From Roseicyclus sp. (GTDB lineage Bacteria; Pseudomonadota; Alphaproteobacteria; Rhodobacterales; Rhodobacteraceae): a DNA stretch of 64,000 nt. The DNA lies in contig NZ_JAGYJN010000002.1 in the NCBI RefSeq assembly GCF_018402035.1, positions 62,001 through 126,000 of the forward strand, written 5' to 3'. Within the stretch, counting starts at the first letter, position 1, and each line of letters starts with the position of its first letter. Both the position numbers and the translations under genes were made by a program. Below, piece by piece: positions 13,530 through 22,262 of this stretch. The notes under the pieces were generated by a model. The model ran no database searches and had not been told where the DNA came from. It saw nothing but the letters and a program-made list of their open reading frames with translations.

Positions 13530-14171
13530 TTAGTTGGCCAAACCCGAAACCGGCGGCGGCAGCGTCTCGACGGAAAATGCGGCCTCATTGGCCAGCCGCG
13601 CTGCACGAAAGGGCGGTGCCTCGGGGTCGATGGCGAACCATGCCGGGTTCTCGCGCAGCCAGCGCTGGATCTGCCTTGCGGCATTGCGGGCCAACACTTG
13701 CATCTGTTCCTCGCGCGTGCGCGCCAGCCCAGAGCCGATAAAGGCCGTCTGGCGCGAGCTTCCCTCGAAAACAAGGATCTGTTCGGCCTCGGTGTTCAGC
13801 TTCACACCCAGCGCGTCATCCCAGACATTGACCGACAAGACCAAGACCGACCGCGGGTTGAGCACCAGCGGGATACCCGGCGGGGCCAGCGCATAGCCTT
13901 CGACAGCGATACCCAGATGATAGAGCCGCTCTCCCTCATAAGGGGCAAAGCGCCGGTCGATCTCTGCGCCCAAGATCGCGCTCCACTCCTCGGGCGTGGC
14001 ATTGCGCGAAGGCGGCACCTGTTGCAGGTTGTCGGTCACCAAGACCGCATGGCCCAAGCGAAAATCACCCATATTCGGCAATTCATCGGTCAGCGGATCG
14101 GGCGCTTGCCCACATGCGACCAAGGCCAAGAGACAGGCAAAGACCGCAAAACGGGGGGGGCGAAAGGGCAT
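13530..14171 (-). CDS. Putative lipoprotein, unknown function
   Basis: 213 residues from ATG 14171 (MPFRPPRFAVFACLLALVAC), with a lipobox LVAC/G giving a lipidated Cys at about residue 20. The mature part has conserved-looking blocks such as SVLVLSVNVWDDALGVKLNT and ARNAARQIQRWLRENPAWFA but no motif I can assign to a family. Upstream in-frame ATGs at 14177 and 14183 are alternatives. It lies alone between tuf and parC on the same strand, with a dispersed repeat upstream. Exported to an inner- or outer-membrane lipid anchor by inference. Confidence 0.75.
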   Translation of the reverse strand: MPFRPPRFAVFACLLALVACGQAPDPLTDELPNMGDFRLGHAVLVTDNLQQVPPSRNATPEEWSAILGAEIDRRFAPYEGERLYHLGIAVEGYALAPPGIPLVLNPRSVLVLSVNVWDDALGVKLNTEAEQILVFEGSSRQTAFIGSGLARTREEQMQVLARNAARQIQRWLRENPAWFAIDPEAPPFRAARLANEAAFSVETLPPPVSGLAN

Positions 14172-14262
14172 CGACATTTCCAATCTATCAAGCGCCCCTT
14201 ACTGATAGCGCAGCGATGGGTTCAGCGCAAATGCCACCCATCTTTGCGCGTCTCGCTGACGC

Positions 14263-14330
14263 CTTCTTCGTTTCACAAATATCCTCGGGGGGGCGCGCCA
14301 AAGGCGCGGGGGGGCAGACAGCCCCCCAGC
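14263..14330 (+). repeat. Dispersed GC-rich intergenic repeat (copy 1)
   Basis: Contains the core CTTCTTCGTTTC-ACA-AATATCC followed by CTCGGGGGGG and a hairpin-forming stretch GCGCGCCAAAGGCGCG. The same core recurs in this window at 33583, 37447 (inverted), 37572 and 41948, always between genes. Here it fills the 153-base gap between parC and the lipoprotein gene. It resembles the short intergenic repeats common in Rhodobacterales genomes; function unknown. Confidence 0.7.
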
Positions 14331-14336
14331 GATGGC

Positions 14337-16652
14337 TCAGTTAAAGCGATTGTCGCGCGGAAAGCCACGCGGTGCCATCCGCCCGGCCGAGGCGCGCTTG
14401 CCGTCCCATTCCGCCAAATCGGCCTCGGTCCGCGTCCGGCCCGCAGGATCGCGCCATGACAGCCCCGCCGCGCGCGCAAAGCTGCGTGCATCGGCCAGAC
14501 CGCCATCCTTGTATTTCTGCAACCGCACACCTTTGCCGCGGCCCATCTCGGGCAATTCGTCCATCGCAAATATCAACAGCTTGCGGTTCTCGCCGACCAC
14601 GGCAATCGCATCATCGCCCGTCGCCACCGCGACGCAGACGCGGGCCGTGACCCCCTCGCCAAGGTTCAGCACCTGTTTGCCGGCACGGGTCTGGGCCACG
14701 ACATCGGCCTCTGCCACCAAGAAGCCGTCACCGGCAGAGGAGGCGACCAGCAATCGGCCCTCGGGTCGATGGATGAACAGATCGACGATCTCGGCCTCAT
14801 TGGGCAGATCGACCATCAGCCGCAGTGGCTCGCCCAAGCCGCGCCCACCGGGCAGGCCCGCCGCCGACAGGGTGTAGAACCGCCCCGCCGATGAAAACAC
14901 CAACAGCTTGTCGGTCGTCTCGGCATGGAACAAGAAACGCCCCTCGTCGCCATCGCGGAACTTCATCTCCGAACTCAGGTCGATATGGCCCTTCATCGCC
15001 CGGATCCAGCCCATCTTGGAGCACACGACCGTGATCGGCTCACGCTCGATCATCGCCTCAATCGGCACCTCGGCCACTTCGCCTGCCTCGGCAAAGGCGG
15101 TGCGCCGCGCCCCGCCGGGGGTCTTGGCACCAAATTTCGTGCGCACTTCGCGCAGCTCGTCTGCGATCCGGTCCCATTGCAACCCGTCTTCGGCCAAAAG
15201 ATCTTCGAGCCCTGCGCGCTCAGCCATCAGCGCGTCGCGCTCGCGGACCAATTCCATCTCTTCCAGCCGTCGCAAGCTGCGCAGCCGCATATTCAGGATC
15301 GCCTCAGCCTGCACCTCGGTCAACTCGCCCTCGCCCGGTGGCGGTGAGCGGTAATCCTTTTCCGAAGTCGCGCGCACGAAATCGCGCCCCCAATCCTCAC
15401 GCATCAAGGCGGGCTTTGGATCATCATCATAGCGGATGATGTCGATGACCCGGTCGAGATTGAGGAAGGCGATGATGAAACCTTCCAACACCTCAAGCCG
15501 GTGGTCGATCTTGTCCATCCGGTGCTGCGAACGCCGGATCAGCACCGCGCGCCTGTGATCAAGAAAGGCGCGCAGCACCTCTTTCAGCGAACAGACCTTG
15601 GGCGTGCGCCCGTCGATCAGCACATTCATATTGAGCGAGAACCGCGTCTCGAGATCCGAGTTGCGAAACAGCGTGCCCATCAGCACCTCGGGGTCCACAT
15701 TCTTGGAGCGCGGCTCAAGCACGATGCGGATGTCATCGGCGCTCTCATCGCGCACATCGCCCAAGATCGGCACTTTTTTCAGCTGGATCAGCTCGGCCAG
15801 CCGCTCGATCAGCTTGGATTTCTGCACCTGATAGGGGATCTCGGTGATCACGATCACCCATGTGCCACGGCCTTGATCCTCGACCTCCCATTTCGCGCGC
15901 AGGCGAAAGGCACCACGGCCCGTGCGATAGGTCTCGGCGATGCTGTCCGCTGGCTCGACGATCACGCCGCCGGTCGGAAAATCCGGGCCTTTGATGTAGC
16001 TCAACAGCGTATCATCGCGCGCATCGGGCGTTTTCACCAGATGCAGGCAAGCGCCGATCAATTCATCGAGGTTATGGGGCGGGATATTGGTCGCCATGCC
16101 GACCGCGATGCCGCTTGAGCCATTGGCCAACAGGTTCGGCACGGCGGCGGGTAGCACCTCCGGCTCTTCCAGCGTGCCGTCGTAATTGGGGCGGAAATCG
16201 ACGGCGTTCTCGTCCAGCCCCTCCATCAGCGCTTCGGCGACAGCGGTCATGCGCGCCTCGGTATAGCGACTGGCGGCCGGGTTATCGCCGTCGATATTGC
16301 CGAAATTGCCCTGGCCATCGACCAGCGGGTAGCGGATCACGAAATCCTGCGCGAGGCGCGCCATGGCGTCATAAATCGCCATATCGCCATGGGGGTGATA
16401 ATTCCCCATGACATCGCCCGAGATCTTGGCAGATTTCCGAAAGCCGCCATTGGACGACAGCTTCAACTCACGCATCGCGTAAAGGATGCGCCGATGGACG
16501 GGTTTTAGACCATCGCGCGCATCGGGCAGCGCGCGGTGCATGATCGTGGACAATGCATATTGTAGGTAACGTGCGCCAATAGCCCGGGCCAAAGGCTCGG
16601 ATGTATGGCGGTCAGTGCCCCCATCATCTTGTGTGTCGCTATGCTCGGTCAT
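14337..16652 (-). CDS. parC: DNA topoisomerase IV subunit A
   Basis: Breakage-reunion subunit of topoisomerase IV, which decatenates daughter chromosomes. 771 residues. The N-terminal ARYLQYALSTIMHRALPDAR and DGLKPVHRRILYAMRELKLS blocks are the winged-helix quinolone region. The catalytic tyrosine is in PAASRYTEARMTAVAEALM (about residue 130). The C-terminal half has beta-pinwheel repeats (for example SKMGWIRAMKGHIDL). The length and the absence of a gyrA-type GyrA-box favour ParC over GyrA. Divergent from the SH3-domain gene. Complete and unbroken. Confidence 0.96.
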   Translation of the reverse strand: MTEHSDTQDDGGTDRHTSEPLARAIGARYLQYALSTIMHRALPDARDGLKPVHRRILYAMRELKLSSNGGFRKSAKISGDVMGNYHPHGDMAIYDAMARLAQDFVIRYPLVDGQGNFGNIDGDNPAASRYTEARMTAVAEALMEGLDENAVDFRPNYDGTLEEPEVLPAAVPNLLANGSSGIAVGMATNIPPHNLDELIGACLHLVKTPDARDDTLLSYIKGPDFPTGGVIVEPADSIAETYRTGRGAFRLRAKWEVEDQGRGTWVIVITEIPYQVQKSKLIERLAELIQLKKVPILGDVRDESADDIRIVLEPRSKNVDPEVLMGTLFRNSDLETRFSLNMNVLIDGRTPKVCSLKEVLRAFLDHRRAVLIRRSQHRMDKIDHRLEVLEGFIIAFLNLDRVIDIIRYDDDPKPALMREDWGRDFVRATSEKDYRSPPPGEGELTEVQAEAILNMRLRSLRRLEEMELVRERDALMAERAGLEDLLAEDGLQWDRIADELREVRTKFGAKTPGGARRTAFAEAGEVAEVPIEAMIEREPITVVCSKMGWIRAMKGHIDLSSEMKFRDGDEGRFLFHAETTDKLLVFSSAGRFYTLSAAGLPGGRGLGEPLRLMVDLPNEAEIVDLFIHRPEGRLLVASSAGDGFLVAEADVVAQTRAGKQVLNLGEGVTARVCVAVATGDDAIAVVGENRKLLIFAMDELPEMGRGKGVRLQKYKDGGLADARSFARAAGLSWRDPAGRTRTEADLAEWDGKRASAGRMAPRGFPRDNRFN

Positions 16653-16780
16653 CTAGCGGTCGTGATAGCCCAAGGGTGCATGCGCGTCCAGCACCTCAGG
16701 GTGCCAATTTTGGCGATCATGGGTCGGCGAATCGGCCGTTTCCCGCTTATAGAAACCCACGTGTAAGGGGTGTGTGCGTG

Positions 16781-17290
16781 ATGTTGCGTTTGAGTATCTT
16801 TGCGATTGCCGTGATGTATGTCGGCCTGACGATCTTGTCCGAGAAATCAGTCGCCAATGCCGATGTGGCCGGCGGTGATGGGTTGGTCTTGGATCGGACA
16901 ATGGCCCCGCCGATGGGTGATGGCGCAACCGTCATGACCGCCGATGGGCGCAGCCTTACAATCGTCGCCATCATTGATCCCAGCGGGCCAAACGATGTGC
17001 GTGATGGCGTCCCCCTCGTGGTCACACCACGCAGCATCGCCCCTATCGCCCCGGAAACACCCGCGCCCATGGCAGAAGCTGGTCGCAGCCTGCCCTTGGC
17101 CGAAGTCACGGGAACACAGGTGAACCTACGCGCAGGGCCATCCACGCGTGACCCGGTGCTGGCCGCCTTGCGCCAAGGCGATCAGGTGGCGTTGATCGGC
17201 GCCACCGGTGATGGCTGGGCGCAGATCCGCGTGCTCGCGGACGGGCGCGAAGGCTTTATGGCCATGCGCTTTCTGAGCCCCATGAACTAA
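16781..17290 (+). CDS. Exported bacterial SH3-domain protein
   Basis: 169 residues starting MLRLSIFAIAVMYVGLTILS, a signal peptide or N-terminal anchor. A Pro/Ala-rich linker follows (about residues 85-105), then a C-terminal SH3b domain (VNLRAGPSTRDPVLAALRQG ... GDGWAQIRVLADGREGFMAM). Domains of this type bind peptidoglycan or mediate envelope protein contacts, so a periplasmic role is inferred. The start was chosen at ATG 16781 because it begins the hydrophobic segment; AAGGGG lies about 10 bases upstream, and the longer open frame to 16601 runs into parC. A short perfect palindrome (17299-17314) follows the stop. Confidence 0.85.
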   Translation: MLRLSIFAIAVMYVGLTILSEKSVANADVAGGDGLVLDRTMAPPMGDGATVMTADGRSLTIVAIIDPSGPNDVRDGVPLVVTPRSIAPIAPETPAPMAEAGRSLPLAEVTGTQVNLRAGPSTRDPVLAALRQGDQVALIGATGDGWAQIRVLADGREGFMAMRFLSPMN

Positions 17291-17360
17291 GGTCGATTGC
17301 CCCGCGCGCGGGGCTGGCTTAGGCAGGCGGCGCATTCACCAAGCAGCGGAGGCGCAAAGC

Positions 17361-18182
17361 ATGGCGCGGCGGGTTCTCATCACCGGGTGTTCCTCGGGTA
17401 TCGGGCGGGCGGCTTGTGACGGCTTGCGCGCGCGCGGCTGGACGGTGATCGCATCGGCACGCAATCCCGACGATGTCGCAGCGCTCAAGGCCGATGGCTT
17501 TTTGGCCGTGCGCATCGACCATCACGACAGCGCCAGCATCGCCGCAGGTTTCGCCGAGGCCGTGACGCTTGCAGGCGGGCGCATCGACGCGCTTTTCAAC
17601 AATGCAGGCCACGGCATGCCCGGTGCCGCCGAAGACCTGCCGCGCGGCGCGCTGGAGGAGGTGTTTTCCTCGAACGTTTTCGGCCTGCATGAGCTGACCT
17701 GTCACGCGATCGCCCATATGCGGGCCAATGGGGCTGGGCGGATCGTGCAACATTCCTCGGTCGTGGGCTTCACGGCACTCAGATGGCGCGCGGCCTATGT
17801 GGCCACCAAGCACGCGCTTGAGGGGCTGACCAACACCATGCGGATCGAATTGCGCGGCACGGGTATTCATGTCGCGATCTTGAACACCGGGCCGGTGACA
17901 TCGGGGTTTCGGCACCGCTCCATGGCGCAGTTCGACCGTTGGATCGATCTCGATCGCTCGCGCCATGCGGAGTTCTACCGCGTGAAATGGCTGGCCCGCC
18001 GCGAAGCAGGGCCAGACCTGTTCGAGCTTGGCCCCGAGGCGGTGGTCAAGAAATTGGCCCACGCGCTGGAAAGTCGCAGGCCGCGCCGACGCTACTACAT
18101 CACCACGCCTGCCTACATCGCGGCGGTGCTGACCCGCGTTCTACCCGATGCTGCACAAGATTGGATCATCGCGCGGCTCTAG
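17361..18182 (+). CDS. Short-chain dehydrogenase/reductase
   Basis: 273 residues with a complete classical SDR core: nucleotide-binding TGCSSGIG at the N-terminus, NNAG near residue 80, catalytic Ser in VQHSSVVG and Y-x3-K in AAYVATKHALEG. A C-terminal extension (RPRRRYYITTPAYIAAVLTR, then VLPDAAQDWIIARL) contains a hydrophobic helix, suggesting membrane association. The substrate cannot be read from the sequence; steroid-like or acyl ketones are common for this subgroup. It follows the SH3 gene by 70 bases and precedes the twin-transmembrane gene by 56 bases. Confidence 0.9.
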   Translation: MARRVLITGCSSGIGRAACDGLRARGWTVIASARNPDDVAALKADGFLAVRIDHHDSASIAAGFAEAVTLAGGRIDALFNNAGHGMPGAAEDLPRGALEEVFSSNVFGLHELTCHAIAHMRANGAGRIVQHSSVVGFTALRWRAAYVATKHALEGLTNTMRIELRGTGIHVAILNTGPVTSGFRHRSMAQFDRWIDLDRSRHAEFYRVKWLARREAGPDLFELGPEAVVKKLAHALESRRPRRRYYITTPAYIAAVLTRVLPDAAQDWIIARL

Positions 18183-18238
18183 CTTTTTGGTCGCCGCGCG
18201 CTAGGGTGACCGGCTCGCACAGTTGAAGGGACAAGACC

Positions 18239-18445
18239 GTGGAAGACCCGCTATTGATCATTGCATTGATCGCCTGTCTTGGCGTTGTGTTCATCTTGCT
18301 GATGGGCATCAATTCATTCCGCAAAGGCACGGCCGAGGCGGCAAAACAATCAAATAAATTCATGCGCTGGCGGTTGATCGCGCAATTCGGCGCTGTGGTG
18401 CTGATCATGATCTTCGTCTGGGTGCGCGGACAATCAGGGGGCTAA
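18239..18445 (+). CDS. Small twin-transmembrane protein (HIG1-like)
   Basis: 68 residues, two membrane helices (PLLIIALIACLGVVFILLMG and LIAQFGAVVLIMIFVWVRG) joined by a charged loop NSFRKGTAEAAKQSNKFMRW. The arrangement and loop match small HIG1-domain or 'twin transmembrane' proteins of alphaproteobacteria, which associate with respiratory complexes. The GTG start at 18239 is supported by GAAGGGA 7 bases upstream; no in-frame ATG gives a full first helix. It stands 4 bases before the adenosyltransferase gene, so the two are one transcription unit. Confidence 0.8.
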   Translation: MEDPLLIIALIACLGVVFILLMGINSFRKGTAEAAKQSNKFMRWRLIAQFGAVVLIMIFVWVRGQSGG

Positions 18446-18449
18446 GCAG

Positions 18450-19022
18450 ATGGTGGTACTGAACAAAATCTACACGCGCACGGGCGATGCGGGCGAAACC
18501 GCGCTTGGCGATGGTAGCCGCGTGGCCAAGCATTCGGCCCGCGTGGCAGCTTACGGCACGGTGGACGAGCTCAACGCGATGCTGGGCGTTGCACGGCTAC
18601 ATGCAACGGGCGAGATGGCCGCACAGCTGCAGGCGATCCAGAACGATCTCTTCGATCTGGGGGCGGATCTTTGCACGCCCAACATGGAAAAGGATGATGA
18701 GCGCCCCTACCCCGCGCTGCGGATCATCGCGGCACAGGTTGACCGGCTCGAGCGTGAGATCGACGCGATGAACACGCGGCTCGAACCCTTGCGCAGCTTC
18801 ATCTTGCCCGGTGGTTCGGCGCTGTCGGCGCATCTGCATATCTGCCGCACCGTCGCGCGCCGTGCCGAACGGTTGAGCGTCGAGCTTGGCACCGTCGAAT
18901 CGATCAATGCCGAAGGGGTAAAATACCTCAACCGCTTGTCCGATTGGTTCTTTGTCGCAGGCCGCATCGCCAATAATGACGGCAAGGATGATGTGCTTTG
19001 GGTTCCTGGCGCGAACCGCTGA
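18450..19022 (+). CDS. Cob(I)alamin adenosyltransferase, PduO type
   Basis: Transfers the adenosyl group of ATP to cob(I)alamin, giving coenzyme B12. 190 residues with the family's N-terminal ATP-binding motif KIYTRTGDAGETALGDGSRV, the AYGTVDELNAMLG helix, and the C-terminal HICRTVARRAERLSVELGTV and YLNRLSDWFFVAGRIAN signatures. Complete. Cytoplasmic trimer in characterised homologues. Coupled to the small twin-transmembrane gene (4-base gap); a bidirectional hairpin follows. Confidence 0.95.
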   Translation: MVVLNKIYTRTGDAGETALGDGSRVAKHSARVAAYGTVDELNAMLGVARLHATGEMAAQLQAIQNDLFDLGADLCTPNMEKDDERPYPALRIIAAQVDRLEREIDAMNTRLEPLRSFILPGGSALSAHLHICRTVARRAERLSVELGTVESINAEGVKYLNRLSDWFFVAGRIANNDGKDDVLWVPGANR

Positions 19023-19030
19023 CAAAGGTG

Positions 19031-19054
19031 TGGCGCGGCCAAAGGGCCGCGCCA
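19031..19054. terminator. Bidirectional hairpin between convergent genes
   Basis: Perfect 10-bp stem (TGGCGCGGCC with GGCCGCGCCA) and a 4-base loop between the stops of the adenosyltransferase (+) and the permease (-). There is no long T-run on either side, so terminator strength is uncertain, but the placement fits a shared terminator. Confidence 0.6.
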
Positions 19055-19062
19055 AACATGGA

Positions 19063-20112
19063 TCAAAGCGTGACCCAAAGCTGAAACAGCAGACCGGCGG
19101 CAAAAGCGCCGCTGAGCGACAGGCCGATGTATAGGGCAAAGACCTGCGGCTTGGCCAAGGCCCAGACCGCCATCGCCGCCGGGATCGAGGTGACACCACC
19201 CGCGACCAAAAAGGCCATGCCCGCACCGGGCGCCATGCCCTGTTCCATCAACCCACCGACCAGCGGCAAGGCCGCATAGCCGTTGAGATAAGCAGGCACC
19301 CCCACCAGCGTCGCGGTCACGATGGGCCATAGCCCGTTGCCGCCAAGCGCCGCGGTCACTGTCTCGGCCGGGATCCAGGCCAACATCAGGCTTTCCAGCA
19401 CAAAGGCCAGCGTCAGCCATTTGGCCAGGAACATGGTCGTGCTGATCGCGGTCTTGCCGAATTTGGCCCGGCGGTCGGTCTCGGCCCAAAAGCGCCAAAC
19501 CACGGGCTTGGGTGCGCGGATCTTTGCACCGCCACAGCCGCCATTGCCAATCCCCTCGCGCAGCGGATCGGCCAGCGCGCCATTGCCCGCCAGCACATGC
19601 ACCACCACACCGCCAAAGATGCCAAGGCCGATGGCGGTCAGCGTCTTGGCAATGGCGAACTCCAGATCCAGCACGCCCGCGGTCAGCACGAACATCGACG
19701 GGTCCATGATCGGCGAGGCCAGCCAAAACGCCATGACCGCAGAAAGCGGTACACCCATCGCCAAAAGCGCCGCGATCAACGGGATCACCCCGCAGGAGCA
19801 GAAAGGCGAGATGCCCCCCGCAAGCGCCGCCAAACCGATCATCAACAAGGGTGCGCCGGTAAAGGCGCGCGCGATCAGGTTATCGGCCCCCGTCGCCCCG
19901 GCCCATGCCGCAATCGCAATCGACAAGATCAGATAGGGTGCGGTGTGCAACAGCGCGCCGCCTGCAAACAGCGCACTGCCGCGCGCCTGCGCCGGATCAA
20001 AGACCGCAAGCGCAAGCAAGATCAGCCCAGAGACGATCCAGACCCGCTGGTCGCGCCAGATCGCGGCAAGGCTGTTGCGCCAATCGGGCCGGGGAAGTGT
20101 TGCGTCGCTCAT
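19063..20112 (-). CDS. Membrane permease, DUF318 (PF03773) family
   Basis: 349 residues with about eight to ten hydrophobic helices. The family hallmark PFCSCGVIPLIAALLAMGVP is near residue 105, and ASPIMDPSMFVLTAGVLDLE follows. A cytoplasmic loop (NGGCGGAKIRAPKP) holds further Cys/Gly residues. These permeases are usually paired with metal or metalloid resistance regulators. The start at ATG 20112 places GGAG 8 bases upstream; ATG 20118 would leave only 2 bases. It lies 55 bases after the ArsR gene on the same strand, so metal-induced expression from the ArsR promoter is likely. Confidence 0.85.
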   Translation of the reverse strand: MSDATLPRPDWRNSLAAIWRDQRVWIVSGLILLALAVFDPAQARGSALFAGGALLHTAPYLILSIAIAAWAGATGADNLIARAFTGAPLLMIGLAALAGGISPFCSCGVIPLIAALLAMGVPLSAVMAFWLASPIMDPSMFVLTAGVLDLEFAIAKTLTAIGLGIFGGVVVHVLAGNGALADPLREGIGNGGCGGAKIRAPKPVVWRFWAETDRRAKFGKTAISTTMFLAKWLTLAFVLESLMLAWIPAETVTAALGGNGLWPIVTATLVGVPAYLNGYAALPLVGGLMEQGMAPGAGMAFLVAGGVTSIPAAMAVWALAKPQVFALYIGLSLSGAFAAGLLFQLWVTL

Positions 20113-20167
20113 ATCCATATCTCCGGGATCATCGTGATGTTTGCGTGCAAAAACGCGCGTGTAATTG

Positions 20168-20485
20168 TCATGCCGCATCCTCGGCCGGATCATTGGCCAC
20201 ACCGGCGCAGCATTCAGCGGTCAGAAATCCAAGGACACGGTGCATCGCCGGGTAATCGGCCCGGTTGAACACCTCGCGCCCCTGTTTTTCCTGCACCACA
20301 AGACCCGCATCAACGAGCGTGGACAAATGATGGGCCAGCGTTGACGGGGCAAGGCCCAGATGCGCGCCGATCTCGCCCACGCGCAGGCCATCCGGCCCCG
20401 CCGTCACAAGCAGGCGAAAGATCGCAAGCCTTGCATCATGGCCAAGGGCGGCAAGGGCGCGGGCATGGGGGGTCATCGTTGTCAT
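20168..20485 (-). CDS. ArsR-family transcriptional regulator
   Basis: 105 residues: winged helix-turn-helix (RALAALGHDARLAIFRLLVT ... IGAHLGLAPSTLAHHLSTLV, about residues 8-58) and wing (GLVVQEKQGREVFNRADY). The C-terminus has a Cys pair (LTAECCAGVAN) that could bind a thiophilic metal or metalloid such as arsenite. The start is ATG 20485; the open frame continues upstream but has no family support. A 17-bp palindrome lies 6 bases upstream of the start. First gene of an operon with the permease; expected to repress both until metal binds. Confidence 0.9.
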   Translation of the reverse strand: MTTMTPHARALAALGHDARLAIFRLLVTAGPDGLRVGEIGAHLGLAPSTLAHHLSTLVDAGLVVQEKQGREVFNRADYPAMHRVLGFLTAECCAGVANDPAEDAA

Positions 20486-20490
20486 AGGGT

Positions 20491-20507
20491 GAATATACCT
20501 AATATTC
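20491..20507. promoter_or_regulatory. Palindromic operator upstream of arsR-type gene
   Basis: GAATAT-ACCTA-ATATTC, exact 6-base half-sites around a 5-base spacer, 6 bases upstream of the ArsR start in an otherwise GC-rich region. AT-rich palindromes at this position are the usual ArsR-family binding sites, so autorepression is inferred. Confidence 0.6.
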
Positions 20508-20555
20508 CGGTTATGTCGAATCTTTCCCACAACGCCCCGCGCTTTCGCAAACCCC

Positions 20556-21188
20556 TCAGCGCATCGGGGCGAAAATCGCGTCACGCAAGCTGCAATCGCG
20601 CGCGACATCGGCCCCACATTCCCGCGGTTCCAGATCGCGGGTGAGGCAAATCCGCACCTCCTGCACATGTCCCGCGCGACAGGTCACGGTCAGCATCTCG
20701 GGCGAAAGGTCCGGGTTGACCTCCAAGAACGCCTCCTCGACCACACTTGCCGGCAAGCGTACGGTCCGGTCCAAACGGCGCAGCACCTCGGGCCGCGTGA
20801 CCCGACCATAGGCCAACCGCGACAGGCGGAAATAATCGCCCGCAGACAAGCCGCTACAGACACCATGCTTGCGCCATTGGTGCCATGCCAGCCCACCCGA
20901 ACCCATGATATCGGCCATCTCGGCGGTCATTGCCCGCGATGGCGCGCGCGCGGTGGTGGGGCAAAAACTGGGCCAGCCATCCGCGTATTGCGGCCAAAGC
21001 CCATGCAGGGTGAAGCCATGCCCCTGCCCCGGTTCGCATTGCTCCGAGGCGCGCGCATCCCCCTCGAGCGCGCACCAATTCGGTGTCCAGCTCAGCGCAA
21101 GCACATAGTAATCAAAATCGCCCGGTCGCTCTCCCTCGGCTGCCGCCATACCGGCCAACCAGACCAGACATACCACCAAAAACCGCAT
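20556..21188 (-). CDS. Ribonuclease T2 family protein
   Basis: Secreted or periplasmic endoribonuclease giving 3'-phosphates through a 2',3'-cyclic intermediate. 210 residues: signal peptide MRFLVVCLVWLAGMAAAEG. Active-site segment CAS I is HGFTLHGLWPQYADGWP (about residue 60), with its catalytic His. CAS II is LAWHQWRKHGVCSG (about residue 100), with the second His and Glu/Lys positions. Several Cys could form disulfides. Complete. Divergent from trcR; no obvious partner gene. Confidence 0.93.
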   Translation of the reverse strand: MRFLVVCLVWLAGMAAAEGERPGDFDYYVLALSWTPNWCALEGDARASEQCEPGQGHGFTLHGLWPQYADGWPSFCPTTARAPSRAMTAEMADIMGSGGLAWHQWRKHGVCSGLSAGDYFRLSRLAYGRVTRPEVLRRLDRTVRLPASVVEEAFLEVNPDLSPEMLTVTCRAGHVQEVRICLTRDLEPRECGADVARDCSLRDAIFAPMR

Positions 21189-21316
21189 TTCCTCTTCCCT
21201 CTGCGTGACACCGCGCCTATATACCCTGCGACTTCCCCGAAATCGAGGAATGGCGGACTGGCTCCGCCGCCGGCCCGACCGGCAGGGGATGAGGCGTATC
21301 TGAAGGACGGATCACG

Positions 21317-22084
21317 ATGAACAAACCGATCATGGCCAAAGCCACCGCCGTTTGGCTGGTTGACAACACCACGCTCAGCTTCAAGCAGATCGGCGATTTC
21401 TGCGGCCTGCACGAGCTTGAGGTTCAAGGCATCGCCGATGGCGATGTGGCCCAAGGCGTCAAGGGCTTTGACCCCATCGTCAACAACCAGCTGACGCAAG
21501 AAGAAATCACCAAGGGTGAGGGCGATCCGGCCCATAAACTCAAGCTCAAATTCAACGCCGCCGCCGTCGGCGAGGAAAAGCGCCGTGGCCCGCGTTACAC
21601 GCCTTTGTCCAAGCGGCAAGATCGGCCTGCCTCGATCTTGTGGCTGGTGAAATTCCACCCCGAGCTGACCGATGGCCAGATCGCCAAGCTGGTGGGCACG
21701 ACCAAGCCCACGATCCAAACGATCCGCGAGCGCTCGCATTGGAACATTAACAACATCCAGCCCATCGACCCCGTGGCGCTAGGGCTGTGCCGCCAGTCCG
21801 AGCTTGACGCCGCCGTGCAAAAAGCCAACGCCAAAAAGGCCCGCGAGGGCGGCGTGATGACCGATGACGAGCGGATGAAGCTTGTCTCGACCGAATCAAG
21901 CCTTGGCATGGGCACCGAGCCGCGCATCCCAAGCGCCATTGCCGGGCTAGAGGGTTTCAGCCTGTCCAATGACGAAGAAGAACGCCCCCGCCGCGATCTG
22001 GATGCCAGCAACCTGTTCAACCTTCCCGCCGCATCCGATGATGACGACGACGAAGACGAGGACGACCGCCGCAACCGCCGCTAA
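21317..22084 (+). CDS. trcR: Cell cycle transcriptional regulator TrcR (DUF1013)
   Basis: 255 residues, conserved almost only in alphaproteobacteria. The N-terminal block MAKATAVWLVDNTTLSFKQI (residues 6-25) and FCGLHELEVQGIADG are the DUF1013 signature. A second helix-turn-helix-like segment reads ELTDGQIAKLVGTTKPTIQT. The C-terminus is very acidic (SDDDDDEDEDDRRNRR). The family binds RNA polymerase-associated promoter regions in the CtrA cell-cycle circuit. A strong intrinsic terminator follows. Start ATG 21317 has AAGGA 10 bases upstream. Confidence 0.9.
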   Translation: MNKPIMAKATAVWLVDNTTLSFKQIGDFCGLHELEVQGIADGDVAQGVKGFDPIVNNQLTQEEITKGEGDPAHKLKLKFNAAAVGEEKRRGPRYTPLSKRQDRPASILWLVKFHPELTDGQIAKLVGTTKPTIQTIRERSHWNINNIQPIDPVALGLCRQSELDAAVQKANAKKAREGGVMTDDERMKLVSTESSLGMGTEPRIPSAIAGLEGFSLSNDEEERPRRDLDASNLFNLPAASDDDDDEDEDDRRNRR

Positions 22085-22108
22085 GGCGCAAGCAGCAGCG
22101 CGAAACAG

Positions 22109-22140
22109 AAAACCCCGGTCCGCAAGGTCCGGGGTTTTTT
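22109..22140 (+). terminator. Rho-independent terminator after trcR
   Basis: ACCCCGG pairs with CCGGGGT, with an inner CC-GCAA-GG GNRA-type tetraloop, followed by TTTTTTC. It begins about 25 bases after the trcR stop. Confidence 0.93.
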
Positions 22141-22262
22141 CTTCGGTGCCGTTCTGGCGCTGCGCGCTGGTCTAGCAGGGGGCAGGCATGCGGCACAGCG
22201 AAGACTCCGGCATAGCTGGATCATGCAAGACCTACGACCCGCCGCGAAAGCCTGAGCCAGCC

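Noticed and set aside
17299-17314. Intrinsic terminator after the SH3-domain gene
   Set aside because: GCCCCGCG/CGCGGGGC is a perfect palindrome but has no loop to speak of and no T-run; not called as a terminator.
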